From Corynebacterium sputi DSM 45148 (GTDB taxonomy: Bacteria > Actinomycetota > Actinomycetes > Mycobacteriales > Mycobacteriaceae): a stretch of DNA of 64,000 nucleotides. Below are positions 28,525-39,350 of this stretch, one piece after another. The stretch spans positions 23,667 through 87,666 of the forward strand of contig NZ_ATYV01000013.1 in assembly GCF_000427865.1 (NCBI RefSeq), in the 5' to 3' direction. The notes under the pieces are model-generated. The model was not told the origin of the DNA and ran no database searches. It saw only the letters and a program-made list of their open reading frames with translations. The translations under genes and the position numbers were made by a program. Every line of letters begins with the position of its first letter. The stretch's first letter is position 1.

Positions 28525-29709
28525 CTATTTCCGCTTCTTCTTCTTTTTATTGCCACTGCGTTGACCCGGTCTGGGTGCAGCACCGGGTTGTGGGGCATCG
28601 GGCACGTTAGCGTCCGCCGTCGCACCGGCATCCTCCGATGCCGAGACCTGGGCGTCGTCGGAGGCGGTGGGGGCGTCGACCACGTCGACGTCGTCAAGCG
28701 AGGTAGTTCCCTCAGCCTCAACCGGGTGCTGCGCGCCGCCCTTGTTCTTCTTGTTCTTCTTCGGCTTAGCGCCGACCTTCGGGGCGAGCTTTGCCTGCGC
28801 CTGGCGCTTGGCTTCCTTCTCAGCCTCGATCTCAGCAGCTTCCTCGGCGTCGAGCTTGCCGAAGACGTAGCGCTGCTGGAAGTAGGTCCAAATGTTGTTG
28901 GTGAGCATGTAGACCAGCAGGCCGATGGACCAGATGGCACCGGTTGCGAGGATCATCAGCGGGAAGAACCACAGCATGAGCTTGTTCATCAGCTCGGTCT
29001 GATCACCCATCGGGCCGGGAGCCTTCTGCTGCAAACCACGAGCCAGACGGTCTTGGGTACGGTTCACCGAGACACGGGCGTTGAAGTGGATAAACGCAGC
29101 GGAGAGAACCATCATCGGGATAGCGACGACGGCGATCTGGAACCGAGTGATGTCAACAGCAGCACCGGGTTCAACGAACGCCGCATACTGGTCCGGGCTC
29201 ATGCCAATCGAACCGGACATCGGGGCGCCGAAGAGACGGGCAGACAGGAACGACTGCACATCGCCGACACTGAACATGTAGTTCGAGGTGTTCCAGTTCT
29301 CCTCCAGGCTGATACCAACCTGGCCGACCCCCTCACCGGTGCGGTTGAACGAACGGATCACATGGAACAGACCCAGGAACACCGGGATCTGAACCAGCAT
29401 CGGCAAACATCCACGGAGCGGGTTGACACCCATCTCCTTCTGGATGCGGCGCATTTCCATGGCCTGCTTCTGCTGGTCGTTCTTGTACTTATTGCGGACC
29501 TCCTGCATGAGAGGCTGCATCTTCTGCATTTTCAGCATCGACCGCTGCGACTTGAACATCGGGCGGAAGAGCAGCAGACGAATCGTCACCACCAGCAAGA
29601 CGATCGCCAGCACCCAGGACAGGCCGGACGAGGGGTCCAACACCAAACTCGCAGCTTGGTGCCAGAACCACATGATGGCCGAAATCGGCCAGTAAATGAA
29701 GTTAAGCAC
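28525..29709 (-). CDS. yidC: Membrane protein insertase YidC
   Basis: YidC inserts proteins into the cytoplasmic membrane alone or with Sec. The 394-residue protein starts with GTG and lacks the long periplasmic domain of Gram-negative homologues. A first helix near residues 25-48 (LSWVLAIVLLVVTIRLLLF, with the hydrophilic-groove Arg), then the cytoplasmic coil with KMQKMQPLMQEVRNKYKND, and the hairpin GCLPMLVQIPVFLGLFHVI are family marks. The C-terminal 100 residues are a basic Lys/Ala/Glu-rich tail ending in KKKKKRK, typical of Gram-positive YidC and expected to contact ribosomes. A terminator follows. Confidence 0.95.
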   Translation of the reverse strand: MLNFIYWPISAIMWFWHQAASLVLDPSSGLSWVLAIVLLVVTIRLLLFRPMFKSQRSMLKMQKMQPLMQEVRNKYKNDQQKQAMEMRRIQKEMGVNPLRGCLPMLVQIPVFLGLFHVIRSFNRTGEGVGQVGISLEENWNTSNYMFSVGDVQSFLSARLFGAPMSGSIGMSPDQYAAFVEPGAAVDITRFQIAVVAIPMMVLSAAFIHFNARVSVNRTQDRLARGLQQKAPGPMGDQTELMNKLMLWFFPLMILATGAIWSIGLLVYMLTNNIWTYFQQRYVFGKLDAEEAAEIEAEKEAKRQAQAKLAPKVGAKPKKNKKNKGGAQHPVEAEGTTSLDDVDVVDAPTASDDAQVSASEDAGATADANVPDAPQPGAAPRPGQRSGNKKKKKRK

Positions 29710-29772
29710 GGTGTACGGAGACTCCTGTCTTCGTTCGATCGGTAGGCCCGTCCACGTGGGCCGACCCTGAGG

Positions 29773-30102
29773 TTACCTGTGTAATTGCGTCAACCAGGAA
29801 CGCAGTCCGGCGTACTCCACCGGTACTGGATCCCAGCCTCCGGGATGCCAAGGCGCACATCGCAGTATGCGCCCCACAGCCATCAAAGTCCCGCGGACGG
29901 CGCCAAAGCGACGTACCGAGACCAGACCGTATTCGGAGCAGGTCGGTTCAAATCTGCAACTGCCTCCGCCGCCTTTCAGCGGCGATAGTCTCCGGCGGTA
30001 GAAAAGAATGAGCTTCTCGACGGCCCGAGCCGGCCCCCGCATCACCGGAACTGGATCCAGCTCCTGGTCATCGAAGGAATTTCCGGACCGCTGATCGGAC
30101 AT
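29773..30102 (-). CDS. yidD: Membrane protein insertion efficiency factor YidD
   Basis: This small membrane-associated protein helps YidC. The family motif SPLKGGGGSCRFEPTCSEY, with its two cysteines, and the C-terminal RILRCAPWHPGGWDPVP are clear. From the ATG at 30102 the product has 109 residues and overlaps the 3' end of rnpA by 35 bases; an alternative ATG at 30042 would avoid the overlap and gives the usual short N-terminus. Both are plausible; the longer is listed. Confidence 0.85.
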   Translation of the reverse strand: MSDQRSGNSFDDQELDPVPVMRGPARAVEKLILFYRRRLSPLKGGGGSCRFEPTCSEYGLVSVRRFGAVRGTLMAVGRILRCAPWHPGGWDPVPVEYAGLRSWLTQLHR

Positions 30103-30427
30103 CTTTGACCAACTCCAGACTCGTTGCTGTACCGGAGGCGGGGAGTGCCCTGATGACAATGTCTACGTCATCCGGAACCCCTGCAATTACATCTGCGGCG
30201 ACATGGCGCAGCTTCCGCGACACAGCGTGTCTGGTCACTGCGTTGCCAACCGCCTTGGAAACGACAAGACCGACGCGCGGACCACCCGATCGGGCAGTCG
30301 GCACGTCGGCCTCATCAGTTACCTGAAGTATGTGCAGGACGATTGTCCTGCGCCCGATGCGACGTCCCCCACGAACTACCGACGAAAAATCGGCAGACCG
30401 GTGCAGTCGATGCTGCTGGGGAAGCAC
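30068..30427 (-). CDS. rnpA: Ribonuclease P protein component
   Basis: This basic 119-residue protein supports the RNase P RNA in cleaving the 5' leader of pre-tRNA. It begins with the typical MLPQQHRLHRSADF and contains PRVGLVVSKAVGNAVTRH followed by SRKLRH, a variant of the RNR signature. The gene lies 13 bases downstream of rpmH, as in nearly all bacteria. Confidence 0.95.
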   Translation of the reverse strand: MLPQQHRLHRSADFSSVVRGGRRIGRRTIVLHILQVTDEADVPTARSGGPRVGLVVSKAVGNAVTRHAVSRKLRHVAADVIAGVPDDVDIVIRALPASGTATSLELVKDVRSAVRKFLR

Positions 30428-30440
30428 CGGGTTAACCCTG

Positions 30441-30584
30441 CTACGCGGTCAGGCGTGCACGGCCCTTGCTGCGACGTGCAGCGACGACCGCGCGGCCCGA
30501 ACGGGTGCGCATACGAGTACGGAATCCGTGCACACGTGCACGACGACGGTTGTTCGGCTGGAACGTCCGCTTGCCCTTGGCCAC
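30441..30584 (-). CDS. rpmH: 50S ribosomal protein L34
   Basis: This 47-residue, strongly basic protein reads [20 protein letters not shown] at its start and continues through [11 protein letters not shown] to a GRARLTA end, the full L34 pattern. The start is GTG at 30584, with TAGAGGAG as ribosome site about eight bases before it. It heads the rpmH-rnpA-yidD-yidC block and marks the left border of the origin. Confidence 0.96.
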   Translation of the reverse strand: MAKGKRTFQPNNRRRARVHGFRTRMRTRSGRAVVAARRSKGRARLTA

Positions 30585-30924
30585 GGTAAACACTCCTCTA
30601 CTTTGGGGCGGTTGTCCGCGAACCGGACTAGGTCCGGACCGGGAGCCGCCGTAAACGGTTTCAAGCACCCACTGGTGGGTCGGCTCTGTACCGGCCCTGT
30701 GGGCCCGCGCGTGCTGACGCCGGAAGACCCGACGTGCACCTGCGGTGAACATATCGCCGCCCAAGATCGGACGATGGATATGACAGACGCAGGTAAGCGT
30801 ACGTCCCGTTGCGTCGCTAAGACAAATCTGCGGGTGGCCCCGAATGTGCACCGATGCGCAGGTGAGACGGGGAAACGACCTCCAAAGTAAATTACATCTA
30901 TGAAATTCACTGGTGGGACACAGC

Positions 30925-31131
30925 TTATCCACAGGCTATAAGTGCAGGCCAGGGACATAAGCTGTGGATAACTACATGGTCGAAAGCTTCGAAATCATGC
31001 TCGAAAACCAATATACGCGCTGGTCAACGTACAGTTGTGGAAAACTTGATTCCACCCCTCACAATGTGAATAATTCGGGGGAGAACAGCTGAATGGAGTT
31101 ATCCACACTGTGTTGATAACAATGTGGAAAC
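30925..31131. other. oriC: oriC, DnaA-box cluster upstream of dnaA
   Basis: Perfect DnaA boxes TTATCCACA lie at 30925-30933 (+), 30963-30971 (-) and 31099-31107 (+). Near matches are at 31036-31044 (TGTGGAAAA), 31111-31119 (TGTTGATAA) and 31123-31131 (TGTGGAAAC). They sit in a 756-bp gene-free interval between rpmH and dnaA that is more AT-rich than its surroundings, the normal position of the bacterial origin. The DNA-unwinding element was not pinpointed. Confidence 0.85.
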
Positions 31132-31340
31132 CCAGGCCAGACACCTTCGAAGACTGTGCACAAATATGTGCACTAAATGTCGAAGAGTGTCGACCGGACG
31201 TTGCCCGTACCCCGGGAAATCAACGTCCTGAGCGAGCGGCGGTCCGGGCCACATTCCCGGACTGCGAGCGGTAACCATCGGGCCCGACCACCCCAGAGGT
31301 GGTCGGGTTCGATTCGACGGACAACGACGGGACGACTGAG

Positions 31341-33155
31341 ATGGATGCTGTACCCCAGGACTTCAACTGGGTTTGGCAGGAAGTGATCGAACAGCTGGTA
31401 GCTGCCAGTGACGATCCCATGCGGCCGGATCTCACACTTCGTGCGAGCGACAGGTCACTTCTTGCCAGCGTCCGCCCGGTCGGGCAGGTAAATGGGTATG
31501 TCCTGTTAACTGCTACGTCCACCCAAGCAAAGAAGCTCATCGAGGGACAGCTGTCCCATCACATCACGGCAGCATTGTTCCAGGTCACCGGCAAGAACCT
31601 GCATGTTGTCCTGACGGTTGCAGAGTCGGCCCCAGACAATGACGACCAGTACACCAACCCAGGCGCCGGTCAGCAGGGTGGCTTCCGCTTCGACGGACTG
31701 GATTCCAGCCAACGCGCCCAGTCGGCACAGCATCCGCAGAACCAGCAAAATCCCGGTTCTGAGCAGGTGCACGGTTACGACAACCAGCGCTCCCAGGTTC
31801 CGCAGTCCACGCAGCATCCGCAGAATCACCAGAACCATGGTTATGGTTCTGGTGCAGGTCAGCGAGTTTCTGATGACCAGGGTCGCCGAGATAACTCCGG
31901 CCACTATGGAGACCACCAGGCTCAGCTGCGGGACTCACAGACGCGTGACTACGGCTACCGCAACGACCAGGTCAGCGGATATAACGCATCTTCGGTGACG
32001 ACTTCTCGTCCGGTCTCACACTCCCATTCGCAGGGGGCACCTAACCATTCGGTCCAGGGACCGGTCGGCGCGACACAGCAGTCCTCGCGTCCGAAGGTTC
32101 CGCACCAGATGAGTGACCCGGTGGAGGAGCCGACCCTCAACCGGAAGTACACCTTCGAAACCTTCGTCCAGGGCCCGCAGAATAAGATCGCCGCTGCCGC
32201 AGCGGTAGCAGTCGCGGAAAGCCCGGGTCGTTCGTACAATCCGCTGTACATCGCCGGCCCTTCAGGGCTGGGCAAGACGCACCTGCTGCACGCGATCGGG
32301 CACTACGCACTGAACCTGCACCCGCAGTTGAAGTTGAAGTACGTCAGTTCTGAAGAATTTACGAACGACTTCATTACCTCGCTTCGTGAAGATGCCCAGG
32401 AATCCTTCAAGCGTCGGTACCGGAACCTCGACATGCTGCTTGTCGACGACATCCAGTTCTTAGCAGGTAAGGAAGGTACGCAGGAGGAGTTCTTCCACAC
32501 CTTTAATGCGCTGTACCAGACCAATCGCCAGATTGTGCTGTCGTCGGATCGTCCGCCGAGCCAGCTGGTGACGCTGGAGGACCGCCTGCGTACCCGCTTT
32601 GAACAGGGTCTATTCGCGGATCTTTCGCTTCCTGACTTGGAGACCCGAATCGCGATTCTGCAAAAGAAGGTCGAGCAGGTTGAGAGCATGTCCATCCCGG
32701 AAGACGTGCTGGTCTTTATCGCGGAGAACAACAACACCTCCATCCGTGCGCTGGAAGGCGACCTGCTGCAGATCAGTGCCCAGGCGTCCCTGCTCAAGCG
32801 TGCTCCCACCGTGGAATTGGCTCGTGAAGTACTGGGTACCCAGGTGGAGCCGGTAGAAATCACCGCTGAGCTCATCATTGGAACAACCGCCGAGTACTTC
32901 GGTCTTTCTGTGAAGGATCTAGAAAGTGACTCCAGGTCCCGTCCGGTGTCACACGCTCGACAGATCTCGATGCACCTGATCCGACGCATGACGAACCTGT
33001 CCTTGGTCAGTATCGGAGCGGCCCTAGGCGACAGGGACCACTCGACGATCAAGCATGGCGACGACAAAATTGAAAAGGAACAGGCGGTTAAGGAAACGAC
33101 CCGCCGAGAAATCAAGGAACTCACCGCGCGGATCCAGGAGCAGGCGCGACTCTGA
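31341..33155 (+). CDS. dnaA: Chromosomal replication initiator DnaA
   Basis: DnaA binds DnaA boxes and opens oriC in an ATP-dependent way. The 604-residue protein has domain I at residues 1-95 (FNWVWQEVIEQL), an unusually long Gln, His and Asn-rich linker at about 95-265, the AAA+ core with Walker A GPSGLGKTH near residue 307 and Walker B MLLVDDIQFLAG near 370, and the C-terminal box-binding domain with the signature GDRDHSTIKHG near 570. The linker holds two related copies of a QHPQNxQNxG segment. The ATG at 31341 is chosen; a GTG at 31299 would add 14 residues. A strong terminator follows. Confidence 0.96.
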   Translation: MDAVPQDFNWVWQEVIEQLVAASDDPMRPDLTLRASDRSLLASVRPVGQVNGYVLLTATSTQAKKLIEGQLSHHITAALFQVTGKNLHVVLTVAESAPDNDDQYTNPGAGQQGGFRFDGLDSSQRAQSAQHPQNQQNPGSEQVHGYDNQRSQVPQSTQHPQNHQNHGYGSGAGQRVSDDQGRRDNSGHYGDHQAQLRDSQTRDYGYRNDQVSGYNASSVTTSRPVSHSHSQGAPNHSVQGPVGATQQSSRPKVPHQMSDPVEEPTLNRKYTFETFVQGPQNKIAAAAAVAVAESPGRSYNPLYIAGPSGLGKTHLLHAIGHYALNLHPQLKLKYVSSEEFTNDFITSLREDAQESFKRRYRNLDMLLVDDIQFLAGKEGTQEEFFHTFNALYQTNRQIVLSSDRPPSQLVTLEDRLRTRFEQGLFADLSLPDLETRIAILQKKVEQVESMSIPEDVLVFIAENNNTSIRALEGDLLQISAQASLLKRAPTVELAREVLGTQVEPVEITAELIIGTTAEYFGLSVKDLESDSRSRPVSHARQISMHLIRRMTNLSLVSIGAALGDRDHSTIKHGDDKIEKEQAVKETTRREIKELTARIQEQARL

Positions 33156-33165
33156 GTCATTCTGA

Positions 33166-33205
33166 ACGGCCGGGCAACCCGTCAGGGTTTGCCCGGCCGT
33201 TTGCG
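33166..33205 (+). terminator. Terminator after dnaA
   Basis: A near-perfect 17-base stem (ACGGCCGGGCAACCC against GGTTTGCCCGGCCGT) with a short loop lies 11 bases after the dnaA stop. Only two or three T follow, but the stem is very stable. Confidence 0.8.
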
Positions 33206-33223
33206 CGAGCAGGGGTTTTAGGA

Positions 33224-33459
33224 TGTGGAAAACCTGCGAACGATCAGGTGTACAACTTCCCACAATCTGGGGATAACCAGCGCCGAAGGAAGTTATCCAC
33301 AACAACAGCTGTTTATCCACATTTCATGAACCACATTGTGAACAAGCTCTCCGACGGCACGACCTGCGGCGGAAGTGGTTTTCCACACTGTGCACACCCC
33401 CTACTACTACTGCCAACTATCTCCCTAAAGTCTTCAAAAAACAGAAGGCGTGTGGAAAC
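33224..33459. other. DnaA-box cluster between dnaA and dnaN
   Basis: Perfect boxes TTATCCACA are at 33293-33301 and 33313-33321. Near matches lie at 33224-33232 (TGTGGAAAA), 33268-33276 (TGGGGATAA), 33379-33387 (TTTTCCACA) and 33451-33459 (TGTGGAAAC). The spacer between dnaA and dnaN is 565 bp and becomes AT-rich after 33400. In mycobacteria the functional origin is here, so the origin may use either or both spacers. The rest of the spacer up to 33720 holds the dnaN leader with a GGAGG ribosome site. Confidence 0.75.
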
Positions 33460-33720
33460 TCAGTCCGGGCAACTTTCCGCGATCCTGTAATTACAAAAAT
33501 TGCCAGGACAAGATCGGGTTCCCGGCGCGCTGCGACGATGCGCGAACGTGGAAACTGATTGATCCTGAGCGTTCGTCTAAGGCACTGAGACTGCGTTAGA
33601 GTGTGGAGTGATTTATGTGTGCCCGGGGGAGACCGAGAAACTGTCATCTTCCGTCGCGAGCACCTGCTTCTACTGAGAACTACTGAAGTCCCCTGCTCTG
33701 GCCGGGGACGCGGAGGAATG

Positions 33721-34911
33721 ATGGAACCGACTGAAGTTCGCGTCCGCGCTGAAAAGGACGACCTCGCTGAGGCCGTCGCCTGGGTCGCTCGTAACCTGCC
33801 GACTCGCACCACGCAGCCGATCCTCCGGGGCATGGTGTTCGAAGCAGGTGCCGAGGGCCTGGAGATCACCGGATACGACTATGAGGTCTCCACCAGGATC
33901 CGCATTCCTGCTGACGTCAGCGCAGGAGGGCGATTCGCGGTCAACGGTCGACTGATCTCTGAGATCGTCTCCAAGATGGCGAACAAGCCGATCGACATGC
34001 TTTTTGATGGCACTAAGGTCCACGTCACCGGCGGGTCCTCACGCTTCGAACTTCCGGCAATGACTCTCGAGGATTATCCGGCTCTGCCGGAGACCCCCGC
34101 TGTCACCGCCACAATCGACCCCCGTGTCTTCACTGAGGCCATTTCGCAGGTCTCTGTCGCGGCAGGTCGTGACGAGACCCTGCCGATGCTCACGGGCATC
34201 CGCATGGAGTCCGACGGCGACACGGTGACGATGGCGGCAACCGACCGTTTCCGTCTGGCTGTTCGTACCCTGAAGTGGAATTCCAACACCGACGCCGCAG
34301 CGGAGCTCCTGGTTCCTGCCAAGACGCTCGCAGACACCGCTCGCACCATCGACACGCATTCCTCTGAGCAGGTCACCATCGCTGTCGGTGATGGCTCGGA
34401 CGGCAAGGCCATCGGCGCAGACGGATTGCTTGGCATTCTCGGAGCGGACCGTCGCACCACCACTCGTCTGCTGGACGCTGAGTTCCCGAAGTTCCGACCG
34501 CTGCTGCCGAAGGCTCACACCGCCGTGGCTTCGGTGGAGATTGAACCTCTGCGTGAGGCCATTCGCCGTGTCTCCCTGGTTGCTGACCGTGGAGCACAGA
34601 TCCGGATGGACTTCTCTGAAGGTCAGGTCCGGCTGTCGGCTCAGGCCGAAGAAACCGGTCGTGCCGATGAGGTTCTCGACTGCGCCTTCACCGGTGAGCC
34701 CTTGATCATCGCCTTCAACCCGGCGTATCTGAATGATGGCCTCGCTGCGATCAACACCAGCCGCGTCTTCATGGGATTCACCCAGGCCTCCCGCCCGGCG
34801 ATCCTCGTCCCGGAGCCCGAGTCGGTCCCGGAGGCAGGTACTGACGGGATGTTCCAGACTCCGGAGACGGAATACACGTACCTGCTCATGCCGGTCCGTC
34901 TGCCGGGCTGA
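33721..34911 (+). CDS. dnaN: DNA polymerase III beta subunit (sliding clamp)
   Basis: The 396-residue clamp encircles DNA and tethers the replicative polymerase. The three repeated domains are present; [22 protein letters not shown] marks the first and the C-terminal [12 protein letters not shown] motif is the standard end. The ATG at 33721 follows the GGAGG site best; an ATG directly before it (33718) is too close. recF starts 25 bases after its stop; the gnd gene found between dnaN and recF in mycobacteria is absent. Confidence 0.96.
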   Translation: MEPTEVRVRAEKDDLAEAVAWVARNLPTRTTQPILRGMVFEAGAEGLEITGYDYEVSTRIRIPADVSAGGRFAVNGRLISEIVSKMANKPIDMLFDGTKVHVTGGSSRFELPAMTLEDYPALPETPAVTATIDPRVFTEAISQVSVAAGRDETLPMLTGIRMESDGDTVTMAATDRFRLAVRTLKWNSNTDAAAELLVPAKTLADTARTIDTHSSEQVTIAVGDGSDGKAIGADGLLGILGADRRTTTRLLDAEFPKFRPLLPKAHTAVASVEIEPLREAIRRVSLVADRGAQIRMDFSEGQVRLSAQAEETGRADEVLDCAFTGEPLIIAFNPAYLNDGLAAINTSRVFMGFTQASRPAILVPEPESVPEAGTDGMFQTPETEYTYLLMPVRLPG

Positions 34912-34936
34912 GTCGCCGGAGGAAGTCCGGAGTCTC

Positions 34937-36163
34937 ATGTATCTGCGTTCGCTGTCCCTCCGAGATTTCCGGTCCTGGCCGGAGCTGTCGGTCGATCTGG
35001 AGCCGGGCATCACCGTCTTCGTCGGCCGCAATGGCTTCGGTAAGACGAACATCGTTGAATCCGTCGGTTATCTCTCGTCGCTCTCATCCCACCGGGTGAG
35101 TTCTGACGCGCCTCTGGTTCGCAGTGGTGCCGACTCAGCGCGGGTCTCTGCCACGGTCGTCAACGATGGACGTGCACTGGCCGCACATCTGCTGATCAAC
35201 CCACACCGGGCCAATCAGGCGCAGCTGAACCGCACCAGGCTGAAGAGCCCTCGGGAAATGGCAGGGACGGTCCGCTCGGTGTTATTCGCACCAGAGGACC
35301 TCGAACTGGTCAAGGGCGAGCCGGCCCAGCGACGGCGATACTTGGATGACCTGCTTGGGTTGCGCCGGCCGATGCTCTCTGGTGCTCGCATCGAGTACGA
35401 CCGCATCCTGCGCCAGCGCAACGCCCTGCTGAAGTCCGCGGGGCAGGCATTGCGCCGCGGATATGGGTCTGCAGATGGTGAGGCCGCTTTGGCGACCCTG
35501 GACACCTGGGATGGACAGTTAGCCCATGTGGGGTCCATCGTTACTGCCGAGCGCATTCTGCTGCTGCAGGAGTTGGCGCCACGCATCATCGACGCCTACG
35601 CGCACCTAGCGTCTGGATCCCGACCAGCCTACGTGAATTACCGCTTCCGCATCACTGAGAACGGATCAGGCCAGCAGAGCTCCGGGTCTCCGGCTCCACT
35701 GGACGAGTTGCCTACCGACGCCACCGTCATCGAAGCAATGATGCTTACCGAGATGGCCGAATCTCGACAGCGAGAGATCGACCGCGGTATGTCGCTGGTG
35801 GGTCCTCATCGTGATGATCTTGTGCTTACGCTCGGCAGTGACCCAGCCAAAGGTTTCGCCAGCCATGGCGAGACGTGGTCGTATGCGCTGGCCCTCCGAC
35901 TGGCCTCGTATCAGCTCCTGCGCGATGAGGGCCCGGATCCGATCCTCATCCTCGACGACGTCTTCGCAGAACTCGACCAGCAACGTCGGGAAGCATTGGT
36001 TGCTATTGCGCAGCAGGCGGAACAGGTTCTCATCACCTCGGCGGTGGGGGAGGAGCTACCGTCGGCATTAACCGACGGTGGATACCGCTCCCACACCGTC
36101 ACCGTCCGGGATACCCCGGACGGAAGGATCTCGCTTCTCGACGAACAGAGCCACGATGGCTGA
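34937..36163 (+). CDS. recF: Recombination protein RecF
   Basis: This 408-residue SMC-like ATPase helps load RecA at gaps. Walker A is GRNGFGKTN at residues 30-38, after the typical [14 protein letters not shown] opening. The signature [14 protein letters not shown] near 130 and the Walker B/D-loop [17 protein letters not shown] near 335 are intact. The start at 34937 matches the family. Its stop overlaps the start of dciA. Confidence 0.95.
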   Translation: MYLRSLSLRDFRSWPELSVDLEPGITVFVGRNGFGKTNIVESVGYLSSLSSHRVSSDAPLVRSGADSARVSATVVNDGRALAAHLLINPHRANQAQLNRTRLKSPREMAGTVRSVLFAPEDLELVKGEPAQRRRYLDDLLGLRRPMLSGARIEYDRILRQRNALLKSAGQALRRGYGSADGEAALATLDTWDGQLAHVGSIVTAERILLLQELAPRIIDAYAHLASGSRPAYVNYRFRITENGSGQQSSGSPAPLDELPTDATVIEAMMLTEMAESRQREIDRGMSLVGPHRDDLVLTLGSDPAKGFASHGETWSYALALRLASYQLLRDEGPDPILILDDVFAELDQQRREALVAIAQQAEQVLITSAVGEELPSALTDGGYRSHTVTVRDTPDGRISLLDEQSHDG

Positions 36164-36842
36164 CCCAGACTCCCCACGTACCGCTGATCTCGGCGATTCT
36201 TCCTCCGACATGGTGGAGGACACGTTCCAGCGGATGCGTGCAGAAGCCCGTAAGAGAGGGCGACTGCCTGTGTTGTCAGCTCCTCCACGTCGTAAAGCAC
36301 GGGGTGACATGCTCGCAGACCGAGTGAACATGGCATCGCAGACCCAGGACGTGACGATCCCTGGCCTTGGCAAAGTGACCCCACAGCGCGACGAGGGATT
36401 CCATGGAGTACCCCGTGACCGCGCTGGCACGAGGATCCCCGACAGTCTGTTGCGGTCGCGCTCTGCCAAGATTTATCGAGCCAGCCGACGTGATCCGCAA
36501 CCGCTGGGCAAGGTCCTGATCAAGGAGATCATCGAACGTAAGTGGAATGCCGACATGGCGCGCGGCATGGTGGTGTCAAAGTGGGATGAGATCGTCGGGA
36601 ACGAACTCGCCTCTCATGTGACGATCGAATCCTTCGATGAAGGTGTTTTGAAACTCCAGGCCAGCTCAACCGCGTGGGCCACTCAAGTGCGCCTGCTGCA
36701 GTCGCAGCTTTTGAGCACCATTGCCGACACCGTCGGAGATGGAGTAGTCAATCAGCTCAAGATCGTTGGCCCACCAGCTCCGAACTGGCGCAAGGGCCGG
36801 TACTACGTCAAGGGGCGTGGCCCGCGAGACACCTACGGTTGA
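36156..36842 (+). CDS. dciA: DciA-type helicase loader (DUF721)
   Basis: The 228-residue protein has a variable charged N-terminus and a C-terminal DUF721 domain (about residues 115-215) with [37 protein letters not shown] and [15 protein letters not shown]. DciA proteins load the replicative helicase DnaB in bacteria lacking DnaC. The ATG overlaps the recF stop (ATGGCTGA), giving a dnaN-recF-dciA transcript. It carries one copy of the CGTCGTAAAGC word at 36288. Confidence 0.85.
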   Translation: MADPDSPRTADLGDSSSDMVEDTFQRMRAEARKRGRLPVLSAPPRRKARGDMLADRVNMASQTQDVTIPGLGKVTPQRDEGFHGVPRDRAGTRIPDSLLRSRSAKIYRASRRDPQPLGKVLIKEIIERKWNADMARGMVVSKWDEIVGNELASHVTIESFDEGVLKLQASSTAWATQVRLLQSQLLSTIADTVGDGVVNQLKIVGPPAPNWRKGRYYVKGRGPRDTYG

Positions 36843-37022
36843 TCGGAATCGACGGCTCAAAGGCGCGTGAGAGGCCTAATTTCCTATGTTTTCCGGTGAA
36901 CGAATGCCATCCGACCCATGAAAAACGTCTCAGAACGCGCCTCAGACCAGATTCGATGCCCCTTTAGTGTGGGGATACGGGTAGACTGGTCAGGTATTAC
37001 ATAAGGCTTAAAAGGCGCTTGA

Positions 37023-39101
<2,079 letters not shown>

Positions 39102-39112
39102 CCGAGCATGCT

Positions 39113-39140
39113 AAAGCCCTCGCCTTCTGGCGAGGGCTTT
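39113..39140 (+). terminator. Terminator after gyrB
   Basis: AAAGCCCTCGCC and GGCGAGGGCTTT form a perfect 12-base stem with a TTCT loop directly after gyrB; the first parS site begins two bases later. Confidence 0.8.
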
Positions 39141-39142
39141 GA

Positions 39143-39158
39143 TGTTTCACGTGAAACA
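39143..39158. other. parS: parS site 1
   Basis: TGTTTCACGTGAAACA is an exact match to the ParB-binding parS consensus, placed right after the gyrB terminator. Confidence 0.92.
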
Positions 39159-39256
39159 TCGCATTACAACGATTCGCTTTACGACGCCCTCTCCGCATCC
39201 CTCACTTGCATCGGATTGAAGATAGAGCCGCTGCATTATTTCCGCGGGAAGTGGAG

Positions 39257-39272
39257 TGTTTCACGTGAAACA
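39257..39272. other. parS: parS site 2
   Basis: An exact TGTTTCACGTGAAACA lies between gyrB and the peptidase gene, 114 bases after site 1. Confidence 0.92.
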
Positions 39273-39284
39273 TTAACTAGACCA

Positions 39285-39321
39285 ATGCCGGGGTGGCCAC
39301 GCCCTGTGGTCACCCCGGCAT
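39285..39321 (-). terminator. Hairpin after the peptidase gene
   Basis: ATGCCGGGGTG and CACCCCGGCAT form a perfect 11-base stem 30 bases beyond the peptidase stop. There is no T-run, so it is a likely but not certain terminator. Confidence 0.6.
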
Positions 39322-39350
39322 CATTGTGAATGTGCGCTTTGTGCGAACCC

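Noticed and set aside
28417..29745. Open frame of 442 codons opposite yidC
   Set aside because: Antisense to yidC and His/Glu-rich as expected from mirrored codons.
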